Positions 16,238 through 25,187 of a stretch of 64,000 nucleotides of DNA are shown here, piece after piece. The stretch lies in the NCBI RefSeq assembly GCF_002909375.1, contig NZ_PPXD01000009.1, positions 124,001 to 188,000 of the forward strand, written 5' to 3'. Origin of the DNA: Cryobacterium zongtaii. GTDB taxonomy: Bacteria; Actinomycetota; Actinomycetes; Actinomycetales; Microbacteriaceae. The first letter of the stretch is position 1. Every line of letters starts with the position of its first letter. The notes under the pieces are model-generated. The model was not told where the DNA came from, searched no databases, and saw only the letters and a program-made list of their open reading frames with translations. The position numbers and the translations under genes were made by a program.

Positions 16238-17248
16238 ATGGCAAGGCCACCAGGCATGGTTGATGTCGCCCGGCTTGCCGGTGTCTCCCATGTCACAGTG
16301 TCCCGTGTCCTGAACGGGTATCCGCCGGTGCGGCCGGAGACCCGCGAACGAGTGCAGGCCGCCATCGACGAGCTCGGTTACCGTCGCAACAGCATCGCCC
16401 GCGCCCTGAAGAGCGGACGGTCGGCGACGATTGGCGTGGTGATCGCGGGCTCAGAGCTCTTCGAGCTGCCCCGGGTGCTGCTCGGCATCGAGACCGAGGC
16501 CAAGGCGGCCGGATACTGGGTCAATCTCGCCAGCTGGCACGGTGGCGACACGGCCGACCTCGAAGAGGCGCTGAGCCGGTTGACCGACCAATCCGTGGAG
16601 GCGATCGCTGTGATCGCCGACCGTCCGGTCGCGGTGGAGGCGCTCGAGAACGTGAAGATCACCGTTCCGACCGCCGTCGTGATGTCGGGTCAGGTGGAAC
16701 GGGCCGGTCTCGGCTTCGTGGAGCTCGATCAGCAGCTCGGCGCCCGACTGGCCGTTCGTCACCTGCTCGATCTCGGTCACACCGACGTCGTGCACCTCAG
16801 TGGAGCGCTACGTACCTACGACGCCAGGGCGCGCGTCGAAGGCTGGCGGGACGAGCTGGCGAAGGCCGACGTCGCTGCCCCTGTGGTTCTCGAGGGCGAC
16901 TTCACCGCCGAGAGCGGTTTTCAGCTGGCCAGTCAACTTGTCGAGCGTGGCGGTCCACTGCCGACGGCCATCTTCGCCGGCAACGATCAGATGGCCATGG
17001 GCGTGCTCGCAGCATTCGCTCAACACGGCATCCGCGTGCCCACCGACGTTTCCCTGGTCGGGTTCGACGACATGGCGGGGGCCGGCTTCCTGGTGCCGGC
17101 GCTCACGACAGTGCGTCAGGACTTCGTGACCCTCGGTGCCCTCTCCATCCGGATGCTCATGGGCATGCTCCAGGGTGAAGCGCCGGCGATCAAGCGGATC
17201 CCACCGGATCTGATCGTGCGCGCCAGCACCCTGCCGCCGTCCCGCTAG
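16238..17248 (+). CDS. LacI family regulator of the xylo-oligosaccharide module
   Basis: This 336-residue protein has the N-terminal LacI helix-turn-helix (MVDVARLAGVSHVTVSRVLNG) and a periplasmic-binding-like effector domain ending in the usual VGFDDMAGAGFLVPALTTVRQ. The ATG at 16238 follows GGAGG. It is convergent with the GH43 gene, and the two share one CTAG as stop codons on opposite strands. A LacI-type operator at 18824-18837, in the GH43/ABC divergent promoter region, makes that module its likely target. The inducer is probably a xylose- or arabinose-containing oligosaccharide (inference). Confidence 0.9.
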   Translation: MARPPGMVDVARLAGVSHVTVSRVLNGYPPVRPETRERVQAAIDELGYRRNSIARALKSGRSATIGVVIAGSELFELPRVLLGIETEAKAAGYWVNLASWHGGDTADLEEALSRLTDQSVEAIAVIADRPVAVEALENVKITVPTAVVMSGQVERAGLGFVELDQQLGARLAVRHLLDLGHTDVVHLSGALRTYDARARVEGWRDELAKADVAAPVVLEGDFTAESGFQLASQLVERGGPLPTAIFAGNDQMAMGVLAAFAQHGIRVPTDVSLVGFDDMAGAGFLVPALTTVRQDFVTLGALSIRMLMGMLQGEAPAIKRIPPDLIVRASTLPPSR

Positions 17249-18786
17249 CAAGCTCCGGCGTAGGTGAACCCGGTGAACCGGGCGGACGCGATCGTCGGTT
17301 GCCCGTTCGACGTGGCGTACGGGCCCAGCACGACGCCCACAAACCCGCCCACACGTTCCGTGCTGAGGTGCCGCCCGTCAACCCGCCCTAGTGGGCGCGG
17401 TTCCAGGTCATCGACGGTCGCGAACTCCACGACGTAGCCCAGCCCTACGGCGCCGACGACGATTCGCACGGCACCGTCGGGCACGCTCACCCGGTTGCAC
17501 TCCGTGCGCACGCTTCCGGCGACCACCGTGAGTACGATCTCGCGCCCATCCTGACCTCGCTGCACCGTGACGGTGGCGTACCCGGTTGCCCCCTGATGGA
17601 TCGCGTAGCCGGCTTCCTCGCCGGTCGCGGTCGGCTCGAAATCGACCACGAGCGACGAGGTGAACTCCGGATGCGCGTGCCGCCGCCCGAGGAAGGCCGG
17701 CCGGCCGACGCCAGCCAGGGTGTCGGGCCGAAGCGCGAGGGTGAAATCGCCGGTGGGATCCGCCACGGCGGGCAGTTCACGCAGCGAGACCCAGCCCAGG
17801 CCAGGGCGGCTCGGGGCCGATCGAACCGCCGTCACGGCGGCATCCGGTCCGGCCGCCAAACTGATGCGGGGACGTTCGTCGACGCTGCGCACTTCCCCGA
17901 TTCCGGGCGCGAAGACCGGCCCCCGCGGGGTCCAGTCCACGCGTACCAGGAAGACCTCCCGGCCCAAGAGGTGGTAGCCGGAGACCGGGCGGGTGGCGAG
18001 GAGTACCGCCCAGGTCTCGCCATCCGCGGTGTCGACGAGGTCGGCGTGACCGACGTTCTGGATGGGCGTATCGGGGGCCAGGTGACGATGCGTGAGCAGG
18101 GGATTGCGGGGGTCACCGAGGTAGGGCCCGGTCACGGTCTCGGCGCGGGCCACGGTGACGGCGTGGTTGCCCTCGGTTCCGCCCTCGGCGGCCACCAGGT
18201 AGTACGCGCCGTCCCGCCGGTAGAGGTGCGGGGCCTCGACCCAGGCGCCGCGCATCGCGCCGTGCCACAGGATGTGACTGGGCCCCACCAGCCGCAACGT
18301 GGTGAGGTCGAGTTCCCGCATCCAGAGCTCGCCGGGGCCCGTGACCGCCGGTTCGGCCGCATCGCGGCAGCCGGTGAACCAACACCGACCGTCATCATCG
18401 AAGAAGAGGGAGGGATCGATGCCCTCGGCCTCGAGCACAACCGGGTCGGACCACGGCCCGTCCGGTTCGGCGGCCGTCGCGAGGATGGTCGTGGCCCCCT
18501 GCCGACCGCGGGTGATGGTCGTGACCACGTAGAAGAGCCCGGCGTGATGGCGGATCGTCGGCGCCCACAGGCCGTCCGAGACGTGGAGGCCGGCGAGGTC
18601 GATGACGCCAGGCCGGTCGAACACGTGACCGATCGGCTCCCAATCGATCAGGTTCGTGCTGTGGAAGATCGGGATGCCTGGCAGGAACGTGAACGAGGAG
18701 ACCGCGAGGTAGTAGTCGTCGCCCACCCGGCAGACCGAGGGGTCCGGGTGGAAGCCGGAGATGACGGGGTTCGAGAAGACAGGCAT
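17245..18786 (-). CDS. GH43 beta-xylosidase / alpha-L-arabinofuranosidase
   Basis: This 513-residue protein is a full-length two-domain GH43 enzyme. The five-bladed propeller has the general base Asp15 (FHPDPS), Asp124 (EGIDPS) and the general acid Glu184 (WVEAPHLY). A C-terminal ~200-residue concanavalin-like domain follows, as in cytoplasmic beta-xylosidases. There is no signal peptide, so it hydrolyses imported xylo- or arabino-oligosaccharides. It is divergent from the ABC binding protein gene with a LacI operator between them, and convergent with lacI. Confidence 0.92.
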   Translation of the reverse strand: MPVFSNPVISGFHPDPSVCRVGDDYYLAVSSFTFLPGIPIFHSTNLIDWEPIGHVFDRPGVIDLAGLHVSDGLWAPTIRHHAGLFYVVTTITRGRQGATTILATAAEPDGPWSDPVVLEAEGIDPSLFFDDDGRCWFTGCRDAAEPAVTGPGELWMRELDLTTLRLVGPSHILWHGAMRGAWVEAPHLYRRDGAYYLVAAEGGTEGNHAVTVARAETVTGPYLGDPRNPLLTHRHLAPDTPIQNVGHADLVDTADGETWAVLLATRPVSGYHLLGREVFLVRVDWTPRGPVFAPGIGEVRSVDERPRISLAAGPDAAVTAVRSAPSRPGLGWVSLRELPAVADPTGDFTLALRPDTLAGVGRPAFLGRRHAHPEFTSSLVVDFEPTATGEEAGYAIHQGATGYATVTVQRGQDGREIVLTVVAGSVRTECNRVSVPDGAVRIVVGAVGLGYVVEFATVDDLEPRPLGRVDGRHLSTERVGGFVGVVLGPYATSNGQPTIASARFTGFTYAGAC

Positions 18787-18823
18787 GGGTTCCCTTGGGA
18801 GACGAAAAGCAGGCTTGACAGAA

Positions 18824-18837
18824 TGACAACGTTAACA
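18824..18837. promoter_or_regulatory. LacI-family operator (TGNNAACGTTNNCA)
   Basis: TGACAACGTTAACA has the dyad TG..AACGTT..CA typical of LacI-family sites with a central CpG. It lies 38 bp upstream of the GH43 start and 81 bp upstream of the binding-protein gene, so one bound dimer could repress both. Confidence 0.7.
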
Positions 18838-18917
18838 TCACTATAGATCTCGGCACCACAAGCCACCCAACGCATCCGGCATCCGTCGGAGCGATGACAC
18901 GTCGAAGGAGATGTGGG

Positions 18918-20273
18918 ATGTCTATTGCCCAGGCCCAGGGATTGAATGCCCGGAGCGGAATCCGGCCCCGCCGCGCGCTCACAATCGGCGGGATCGTGGC
19001 GACCGCCGCGCTCGCATTCATGCTGTCCGGCTGCTCCAGCGCCGCCGAGTCCTCCTCGGACGGACCGGTCACATTGGAGTTCTGGACCTACAGCCTCAAG
19101 GGCGGTGACCCCGCCGCGGAGGCCATCATCGACACCTACGAAAAGGCCAATCCCGGCGTCACCATCAAGCTCTCTGAGGTCGGCGGAACCGCCGAGACCT
19201 CCTCCAAGCTGCTCGCCGCCGACCGCGCAAACGAGACCCCCGACGTCGTACAGGTCGAGTACCGCGCGCTGCCGTCGCTGGTTGTTGCCGGCGTTGTGAA
19301 AGACATCACCGCCGACGTCGCCGACTCGAAGGATGCCGTCGACGAGAACGTGTGGGAGCTAACCACCCTGAACGAACAGGTGTACGGCGTGCCGCAGGAC
19401 ATCGGGCCGATGATGTTCACCTACCGGGCCGATCTGTTCGAGCAGTACGGGGCCAAGGTCCCGACCACTTGGGCCGAGTACGCCGAGGCCGCGGCAGTGA
19501 TTCGCGCCGCGGACCCGACCGCCTACATCGCGAGCTTCTCGGCGACGCAGTTCGAATTCTTCGCCGCCCATGCCGCCCAGGCCGGAGCCGAGTGGTGGAC
19601 CAACGACGGCGAGTCCTGGACCGTCGGCATCGACAGCGAGGAGTCCCTGGCCACCGCCGACTACTGGCAGGACCTCGTGGATAGGGATCTGGTCATCGTC
19701 GAGCCGCTGCTCACCCCGGAGTGGAACGCTCAGGTCAACTCGGGCAAGATCCTCAGCTGGGCAGCCGCGTCGTGGGTGCCGAGCGTCATCTACTCCGTCG
19801 CACCCGACACCGCAGGCAAGTGGGAATCCGCGCCGCTGCCGCAATGGACGCCCGGCGATGCGGCCGTGTCGTTCCAGGGTGGATCCACCTTCCTCGTGCC
19901 CGAGAAGTCCAAGAACGCCAAGGCGGCCGCAGAGTTCGCGGCCTGGCTCGGTGCCTCAGACGAAGGCTCAGAGCTCCTGTTGAGCCTGGACATCTACCCG
20001 GGCGGAAACGCCGGTCGAGAAGCGACACTTACCGCCGATCCGCCCAAGCTGATGCCGCAACAGACCGACTTCTACGCGGTCGCCGACCAGGTCATCACGG
20101 ACACAACCATCCCGGTGACCTGGGGACCGAACGTGAACGTGGCCCAGACGGCGCTCGGTGACGCACTCAATGCCGCCGCGCTGAACAAGGAATCGTTCCG
20201 TGACGTGTACAAGGCCACCCAGGCCACCGTGGTCGAAGACCTCGAGACGCAGGGCTACACAGTCTCAGAGTGA
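18918..20273 (+). CDS. Sugar ABC transporter substrate-binding lipoprotein
   Basis: The protein has 451 residues from the ATG at 18918 (GAAGGAG seven bases upstream). A signal peptide with an Arg-rich n-region ends in the lipobox LSGC with Cys39, so it is a membrane-anchored extracellular binding protein of the family 1 (MalE-like) fold. It starts the ABC operon divergent from GH43, so xylo-oligosaccharides are the expected ligand. A strong hairpin follows before the permease genes. No cognate ATPase is present; in actinobacteria a shared MsiK/UgpC-type ATPase usually serves such importers. Confidence 0.93.
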   Translation: MSIAQAQGLNARSGIRPRRALTIGGIVATAALAFMLSGCSSAAESSSDGPVTLEFWTYSLKGGDPAAEAIIDTYEKANPGVTIKLSEVGGTAETSSKLLAADRANETPDVVQVEYRALPSLVVAGVVKDITADVADSKDAVDENVWELTTLNEQVYGVPQDIGPMMFTYRADLFEQYGAKVPTTWAEYAEAAAVIRAADPTAYIASFSATQFEFFAAHAAQAGAEWWTNDGESWTVGIDSEESLATADYWQDLVDRDLVIVEPLLTPEWNAQVNSGKILSWAAASWVPSVIYSVAPDTAGKWESAPLPQWTPGDAAVSFQGGSTFLVPEKSKNAKAAAEFAAWLGASDEGSELLLSLDIYPGGNAGREATLTADPPKLMPQQTDFYAVADQVITDTTIPVTWGPNVNVAQTALGDALNAAALNKESFRDVYKATQATVVEDLETQGYTVSE

Positions 20274-20278
20274 TCCGG

Positions 20279-20307
20279 TTCCGGGGGCGGGGCCACCGCC
20301 CCCGGAA
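20279..20307 (+). terminator. Intercistronic hairpin after the binding-protein gene
   Basis: Perfect 12-bp arms TTCCGGGGGCGG (20279-20290) and CCGCCCCCGGAA (20296-20307) enclose a five-base loop. No T-tract follows, and the permeases lie only 42 bp downstream. It therefore probably causes partial termination or stabilises the 3' end, allowing more binding protein than permease. Confidence 0.7.
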
Positions 20308-20349
20308 CCACCCGCAGCTGCCGCCTCCAACCCCAGATCAGGACCGACT

Positions 20350-21309
20350 ATGACCGTCACCGTCGCCCGGACCCCACCGCTCACCGACCGACCGAAGCCC
20401 GCACGCCGGCGCTCCCACCGCAGCTCCCTGGTGCCGTGGATGTTCGCCGCTCCGGCGATCCTGTTTTTCGTGGTGTTTCTGATCATCCCGATCGGGTACT
20501 CCATCTACCTCAGCTTCCGCGGCTTCCGCGTCGAGGGCGGCGGGGCATTCGGCCGCCGCGTCGAGACCTGGATCGGCTTCGACAACTACGCCGCGGCCCT
20601 CACCGATCCCGAATTCGTGGCAGGGCTCGGCCGGGTTCTCATTTACGGCGTCATCGCCATCCCGAGCGTGCTCGGGCTGGCCCTGCTGTTCGCGCTCCTC
20701 CTCGACACGCCCCGAGTGCGCGCCCGCAGCTTCTCGCGCACCGCGATCTTCATCCCGTACGCCGTGCCTGGGGTGATCGCGAGTCTGCTGTGGGGCTTCC
20801 TGTATTTGCCCAGCACCAGCCCGGTCAACTTCATCGCACGCGAACTCGGTGCCGGGCCGCTGGACTTCTTCGGCTACCCCGCCCTGTATTTCTCCCTCGC
20901 GAACATTGCGCTGTGGTCGGGGGTGGGTTTCAACATGATCATCATCTACACCTCGCTGCGTGCCATCCCGTCGGAGATCTACGAGGCTGCCCGCATCGAC
21001 GGAGCCAACGAGCTGCAGATCGCCTGGCGCATCAAGGTGCCGCTCGTCTCTCCCGCGCTCGTGCTCACCGGGCTGTTCTCGGTGATCGGAACCCTCCAGC
21101 TCTATAGCGAGCCCGCGACGCTGCGCCCGATGACCACCACCATCTCTTCTACCTGGGTGCCACTGATGAAGATCTACCAAGAGGCGTTCATGAACGACAA
21201 CCTCGGCGGGGCGGCAGCGGCGTCGGTCGTGCTGGCGGGCGGCATCCTGCTGTTCTCGCTCGTCCTGCTCCGCTTCTTCCAGCGTCGAACCTTCGGAGAA
21301 AACTCATGA
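20350..21309 (+). CDS. Sugar ABC transporter permease 1 (MalF-like)
   Basis: This 319-residue protein has six membrane segments and the EAA cytoplasmic loop EAARIDGANELQIAWRIKVP that contacts the ATPase. The ATG at 20350 was chosen because longer in-frame starts would run back through the hairpin and the binding-protein gene. The stop overlaps the start of permease 2 (ATGA). It forms the importer with the lipoprotein and the second permease. Confidence 0.93.
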   Translation: MTVTVARTPPLTDRPKPARRRSHRSSLVPWMFAAPAILFFVVFLIIPIGYSIYLSFRGFRVEGGGAFGRRVETWIGFDNYAAALTDPEFVAGLGRVLIYGVIAIPSVLGLALLFALLLDTPRVRARSFSRTAIFIPYAVPGVIASLLWGFLYLPSTSPVNFIARELGAGPLDFFGYPALYFSLANIALWSGVGFNMIIIYTSLRAIPSEIYEAARIDGANELQIAWRIKVPLVSPALVLTGLFSVIGTLQLYSEPATLRPMTTTISSTWVPLMKIYQEAFMNDNLGGAAAASVVLAGGILLFSLVLLRFFQRRTFGENS

Positions 21310-22217
21310 GCACCCTCACTCGCTCCCGCACTGCCCCACCACGGCCAGGCTCCCGCCGCATTGATGGCCGCGGCACGGTCAAGCGACGCGCGTCCACCCC
21401 GCGGCTGGCCACCACGGTGCTGCTGCTGGGCGCGCTGTACTGCCTGATCCCCGTCGCGTGGGTGGTGATTGCCTCTTCCAAGTCGCCCCGTGAACTGTTC
21501 ACCACGTTCTCGTTTTCTCCGGGCAGCGGCTTCATCGACAACCTGGTCAGCCTGAACGACTACGCCGGCGGGCAGTTCTGGCAATGGGGCCTCAACAGCC
21601 TGCTCTACGCCGGCGTCGGCGCGCTCGCGTCGACCCTCGTCTCGGCGATGGCCGGCTACGCGCTCGCGAAGTTCCGCTTTGCCGGTCGCGACCTGCTTTT
21701 CGCGGTCATCCTCGCCGGGGTGCTGGTGCCCGGCATCGTGCTGGCGGTGCCGCAGTACCTGCTTCTGGCCAGCGTCGGAATCGCCGGCTCGTATTGGTCG
21801 GTCTTGCTGCCCGTCATCATCAACCCGTTCGGGATCTTCCTCTGCCGGGTATTCGCCGCGGCGGCCGTGCCCGACGACACCCTTGAGGCAGCCCGACTCG
21901 ACGGTGCCAGCGAGGTGCGGATCTTCGGTGCGATCGCGCTGCCGATGATGTCTCAGGGGCTCGTGACGGTGTTCCTGCTCCAGTTCGTGGGCATCTGGAA
22001 CAACTTCCTGCTGCCGTTCATCATGCTTTCCGACCAGAGCAAGTACCCCGTCACACTCGGTCTGTACACGTTCCTTTCCAAGGGCGCGGGCGACAGTGAC
22101 CTCTACCCCCTGGTGATCATGGGCTCGGCGGTCTCGATCATCCCGCTGATCATCCTGCTTCTGGTGCTGCAGCGATTCTGGCGGGCGGACCTCCTGGCCG
22201 GCGGCCTCAAGGGTTGA
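21306..22217 (+). CDS. Sugar ABC transporter permease 2 (MalG-like)
   Basis: This 303-residue protein has six membrane segments and the EAA loop EAARLDGASEVRIFGAIALP. The start overlaps the stop of permease 1 by four bases, so translation is coupled. It is the last gene of the importer operon and is convergent with the DUF2804 gene across ten bases with no clear terminator. Confidence 0.93.
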   Translation: MSTLTRSRTAPPRPGSRRIDGRGTVKRRASTPRLATTVLLLGALYCLIPVAWVVIASSKSPRELFTTFSFSPGSGFIDNLVSLNDYAGGQFWQWGLNSLLYAGVGALASTLVSAMAGYALAKFRFAGRDLLFAVILAGVLVPGIVLAVPQYLLLASVGIAGSYWSVLLPVIINPFGIFLCRVFAAAAVPDDTLEAARLDGASEVRIFGAIALPMMSQGLVTVFLLQFVGIWNNFLLPFIMLSDQSKYPVTLGLYTFLSKGAGDSDLYPLVIMGSAVSIIPLIILLLVLQRFWRADLLAGGLKG

Positions 22218-22227
22218 GCAGTCGGTC

Positions 22228-23238
22228 CTACCAGCGGTTGCGCACGTCTTCCGCCCAGCCCAACAGATCGTCGACCCGGATGCGTCCCAGGTCGGTGTCG
22301 ACCCAGCCTGAATAGTGGCCGAAACACTGGTGACCGCGGCTGCCGAAGACCAGAAGCTCGGTCTTGCTGGCATGGTCCCAGAACGGGTCGAAACGCAGGT
22401 CGAGGCTCGCTCCGTGAATTCGCCACGGGGCGAGCCAGTCGGCTTCGTCGTAGACCCAGTCGAGTTCATCGCTGACCTTGTGGAGCGTTCCGTCGATGAG
22501 CACCGCGTTCTCGGTCGAACCGGTGCCGTCCGTCCAGCGGCCGCCCAGCTGGAGGCCGATGGTGCGTCCGTCGACGATTCCCGACGCCGCGCCCCAATTC
22601 CAGGTCATCTTGTACGGCCAGCGACCGCGGCCGTGGTCGAGCACCGCCCAACTGTCGCCGGCCGGAAACTCAAACCGGTCACCCTGGACCTCGACCCAGC
22701 CCTCGGCCGGACGGGCCACGTCTTTGACGGTGTACTGGAAGCGGCTCTGGGACCACGGAACCACGACGGCCAGCGCCTCGTGGCCGGCCGGACGCACGGC
22801 GGTGATGTCGAAGGCCACCCCCACGGCGCGACCGCGCAGGCGGGTGCCGCCGGGTACCTCGTCGATGTCGATCGTGAGCGACCGGGTGCGCGCCCGGGCG
22901 GATGAGGCGCCGAGGGATGCCGGCAGGGTGGCACTGGATCCCAGCGGTGCGACGGCGCCGCGTTCCATCGTCGTTCCCGATACGCGGTCGTAGATCAAGA
23001 TGTTGTGCACCGCTGCGTAGTCGAGCGAGGACACGGTCAGAGTCACGATGTGGGCGGGCGTGGTGACGCCCCAATACTCCCAGCGCTTATTGCGGCCCCA
23101 GCTGCTGCGGCCGTCGATGCCTGCAGTGTCGTGCAGAGGCCTTCTGCTCCAACCGACGGCGGCGGGGTTGAGCCGCCCGTCGGGCAGGCACAGCGAAACC
23201 GACTCGGTGATCTCGCGCTCGACGATCGTGCGACTCAT
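22228..23238 (-). CDS. DUF2804 domain-containing protein
   Basis: This 336-residue soluble protein has the beta-rich, tryptophan-rich pattern of DUF2804 (GRSSWGRNKRWEYWGVTTPAH, MTWNWGAASG, GHQCFGHYSGW). The fold is related to lipocalin/AttH-like proteins; the function is unknown. There is no signal peptide. The start overlaps the stop of the upstream DUF4870 gene by four bases, so the two form an operon, convergent to the xylo-oligosaccharide importer. Confidence 0.8.
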   Translation of the reverse strand: MSRTIVEREITESVSLCLPDGRLNPAAVGWSRRPLHDTAGIDGRSSWGRNKRWEYWGVTTPAHIVTLTVSSLDYAAVHNILIYDRVSGTTMERGAVAPLGSSATLPASLGASSARARTRSLTIDIDEVPGGTRLRGRAVGVAFDITAVRPAGHEALAVVVPWSQSRFQYTVKDVARPAEGWVEVQGDRFEFPAGDSWAVLDHGRGRWPYKMTWNWGAASGIVDGRTIGLQLGGRWTDGTGSTENAVLIDGTLHKVSDELDWVYDEADWLAPWRIHGASLDLRFDPFWDHASKTELLVFGSRGHQCFGHYSGWVDTDLGRIRVDDLLGWAEDVRNRW

Positions 23239-23738
23239 GGCGTTTCTCGCGCCAGAGCGGGCTGTCCCAATTCCATCGACACGTCAACTTTTAGGGCAGG
23301 GATAAAGGGAATCGCGATCTTCGGATTGACTATTCGGGTGCGTGCCCGCACCACCCCGACGATGGACACAACGAGGTGTCCGATCACAGCCGCCCACAGC
23401 AGCAAATCTGCCAGAAGAAGGGCGGGCGACGGCCCGCTCTCGCTTTCTCCAGTCAGAACGAGCCCGATGATCCCGTCGAATACCACAATGGCCGCCCCGA
23501 TCGCTGCGACAAGCGTCACGGTCAGCACCCAGTTCGCTGCCCATCGGGAATTCTCCCGCACCAGCGAGTCCGGGTGCCGGCGGTTCTGAGCTGCGAAAAT
23601 GCCAAGCAGAACCGGAGCAAGCAGCGCGCCGAACAACGGAACAAACCAGAGGAAACCGATTCCCCAAAAGCGGCGGCCGGACGCGTCCGGAACGGCCGAG
23701 TGCGCGAGTGGGATGTGCTCAGGAGGAAGAGTGCTCAT
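23235..23738 (-). CDS. DUF4870-like membrane protein
   Basis: This 167-residue protein has about four hydrophobic segments and the phrase RENSRWAANWVLTVTLVAAIGAA, like the DUF4870/Tic20-type small membrane proteins. TAGAAT lies five bases before the ATG, close to the leaderless pattern. It is the first gene of a two-gene operon with DUF2804. No function is known. Confidence 0.7.
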   Translation of the reverse strand: MSTLPPEHIPLAHSAVPDASGRRFWGIGFLWFVPLFGALLAPVLLGIFAAQNRRHPDSLVRENSRWAANWVLTVTLVAAIGAAIVVFDGIIGLVLTGESESGPSPALLLADLLLWAAVIGHLVVSIVGVVRARTRIVNPKIAIPFIPALKVDVSMELGQPALARETP

Positions 23739-23766
23739 GCCGGATTCTATTGGGCCGACCGAAGTT

Positions 23767-23840
23767 TGGAGCGGATGACGGGAATCGAACCCGCGCTATC
23801 AGCTTGGGAAGCTGAAGTTCTACCATTGAACTACATCCGC
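23767..23840 (-). tRNA. tRNA-Gly (anticodon CCC)
   Basis: This is a 74-nt cloverleaf on the minus strand. The acceptor GCGGATG pairs with CATCCGC. The D-arm is GTTCAATGGTAGAAC, the anticodon stem TCAGC/GCTGA holds the loop TTCCCAA (anticodon CCC), and the T-loop is GGGTTCGATTCCC. The discriminator is T and CCA is encoded. CCC reads GGG codons. Confidence 0.95.
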
Positions 23841-23975
23841 GCGTCCAGGCCGCCGAAGCTGAACTGGAACCGCCATCCTACCAAGCCTCGACCGTCAGGC
23901 TGGCACCGACTTCCTTGAGCCTCGGCCGCCGAGGTGCGAACATGGGACGGTCCGCCGACGAAAGGGCCCAACGCG

Positions 23976-24455
23976 ATGAGCACCGAACCGAAAACCAGCG
24001 GCAACCAGGTCGGCGCCGAGTCGGCGGGAGGCTTCTCTGCGGAAGAGCGCGCCGCGATGAAGGCCCGTGCCGCCGAACTCAAAGCCGACGCCCGTCGCGG
24101 CCGTGCCGAGGACAAGGCGGCTGCGGATGAGGCGACCATGATGGCGAAGATCGCCGAGATGAAAGAGCCCGACCGCCAGATGGCCGAGCGTCTGCACGGC
24201 ATCGTCACCGAGGCCGCCCCCGAGCTGCTGCCCAAGCTCTATTACGGCCAGCCCGGCTGGGCCAAGGCCGGCAAGGTCGTGGTGTTCTTCCGCAGTGGCC
24301 AAGACGATAAGGAGCGCTACTCGACTCTCGGCTTCAGCGCCCAGGCCAACCTCGACGACGACGGCGGGATGTGGCCCACCTCCTATGCGCTGCGCGAACT
24401 GAACGATCACAGTGCAGCGAGCATCGCGAAGCTGGTCGCGACGGCCGCTGCCTGA
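23976..24455 (+). CDS. DUF1801 (YdhG-like) protein
   Basis: This 159-residue protein starts with a charged helical N-terminus rich in Ala, Glu and Lys (SAEERAAMKARAAELKADARR). A DUF1801-like domain follows with APELLPKLYYGQPGWAKAGKVVVFF and a C-terminal helix. The family is small and cytoplasmic with no established activity. The ribosome site is weak (AAAGGG). It stands alone between the tRNA and dcd. Confidence 0.7.
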   Translation: MSTEPKTSGNQVGAESAGGFSAEERAAMKARAAELKADARRGRAEDKAAADEATMMAKIAEMKEPDRQMAERLHGIVTEAAPELLPKLYYGQPGWAKAGKVVVFFRSGQDDKERYSTLGFSAQANLDDDGGMWPTSYALRELNDHSAASIAKLVATAAA

Positions 24456-24517
24456 TCGGCTCGGCGCCGCCGAAAGTCACGCTGGGAAACCACACGCTCC
24501 GGGCGGGGCCACGCCGA

Positions 24518-24523
24518 TAGGCT
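24518..24523 (+). promoter_or_regulatory. -10 element TAGGCT of leaderless dcd
   Basis: TAGGCT is followed by six bases and the GTG start of dcd at 24530. No ribosome site is present. Confidence 0.6.
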
Positions 24524-24529
24524 GGCACC

Positions 24530-25135
24530 GTGCTTCTCTCGGATCGTGACATCAAGGCCCAGATCGACGCGGAACGAATCGCGCTCGCCCCCTACGACCC
24601 GGAGATGATCCAGCCGTCGAGCATCGACGTGCGGCTCGATCGGTTCTTCAGGCTGTTCGACAACCACAAGTATCCGTTCATCGACCCCGCCGAAGACCAG
24701 CCCGAACTCACCCGGCTGATCGAGGCCAAGGGTGACGAACCGTTCATCCTGCACCCGGGCGAATTTGTGCTCGGCGCCACCTTCGAGGCCGTCACCCTGC
24801 CCGATGACGTGGCCGCCCGCCTCGAGGGCAAGAGCTCGTTGGGCCGGCTCGGCCTGCTCACCCACTCCACCGCCGGATTCATCGACCCGGGCTTCACCGG
24901 GCACGTCACCCTGGAACTCAGCAACGTGGCCACCCTGCCGATCAAGCTCTGGCCGGGTATGAAGATCGGCCAGCTGTGCTTTTTCCAGCTCAGCTCGCCG
25001 TCCGAGAAGCCCTACGGTTCTGCCGCGTACAGTTCCCGGTATCAGGGCCAGCGCGGCCCCACGGCCTCCCGCTCGCATCTGAACTTTCACCGCACCGACG
25101 TGGGCACCACGGATGCCGGCAGCCTCGGCGGCTGA
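24530..25135 (+). CDS. dcd: dCTP deaminase (probably bifunctional dCTP deaminase/dUTPase)
   Basis: This 201-residue enzyme converts dCTP to dUTP, and in actinobacterial forms on to dUMP, supplying dTMP synthesis. Family motifs are [10 protein letters not shown], the substrate loop [23 protein letters not shown], and GHVTLELSN; the catalytic Glu lies in LEGKSS. The length and the AxxHSTAG loop match the mycobacterial bifunctional type, which is inferred, not proved. The start is GTG with a -10-like hexamer six bases upstream. Confidence 0.93.
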   Translation: MLLSDRDIKAQIDAERIALAPYDPEMIQPSSIDVRLDRFFRLFDNHKYPFIDPAEDQPELTRLIEAKGDEPFILHPGEFVLGATFEAVTLPDDVAARLEGKSSLGRLGLLTHSTAGFIDPGFTGHVTLELSNVATLPIKLWPGMKIGQLCFFQLSSPSEKPYGSAAYSSRYQGQRGPTASRSHLNFHRTDVGTTDAGSLGG

Positions 25136-25175
25136 CCTGGAACGCCATGTTCATGCGCGCGTTACGTGCGCCCGG

Positions 25176-25181
25176 TAAAAT
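25176..25181 (+). promoter_or_regulatory. -10 element TAAAAT of a leaderless hypothetical gene
   Basis: TAAAAT is followed by six bases and the ATG at 25188. It is the best -10 consensus match in this stretch. Confidence 0.6.
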
Positions 25182-25187
25182 CGAGGC

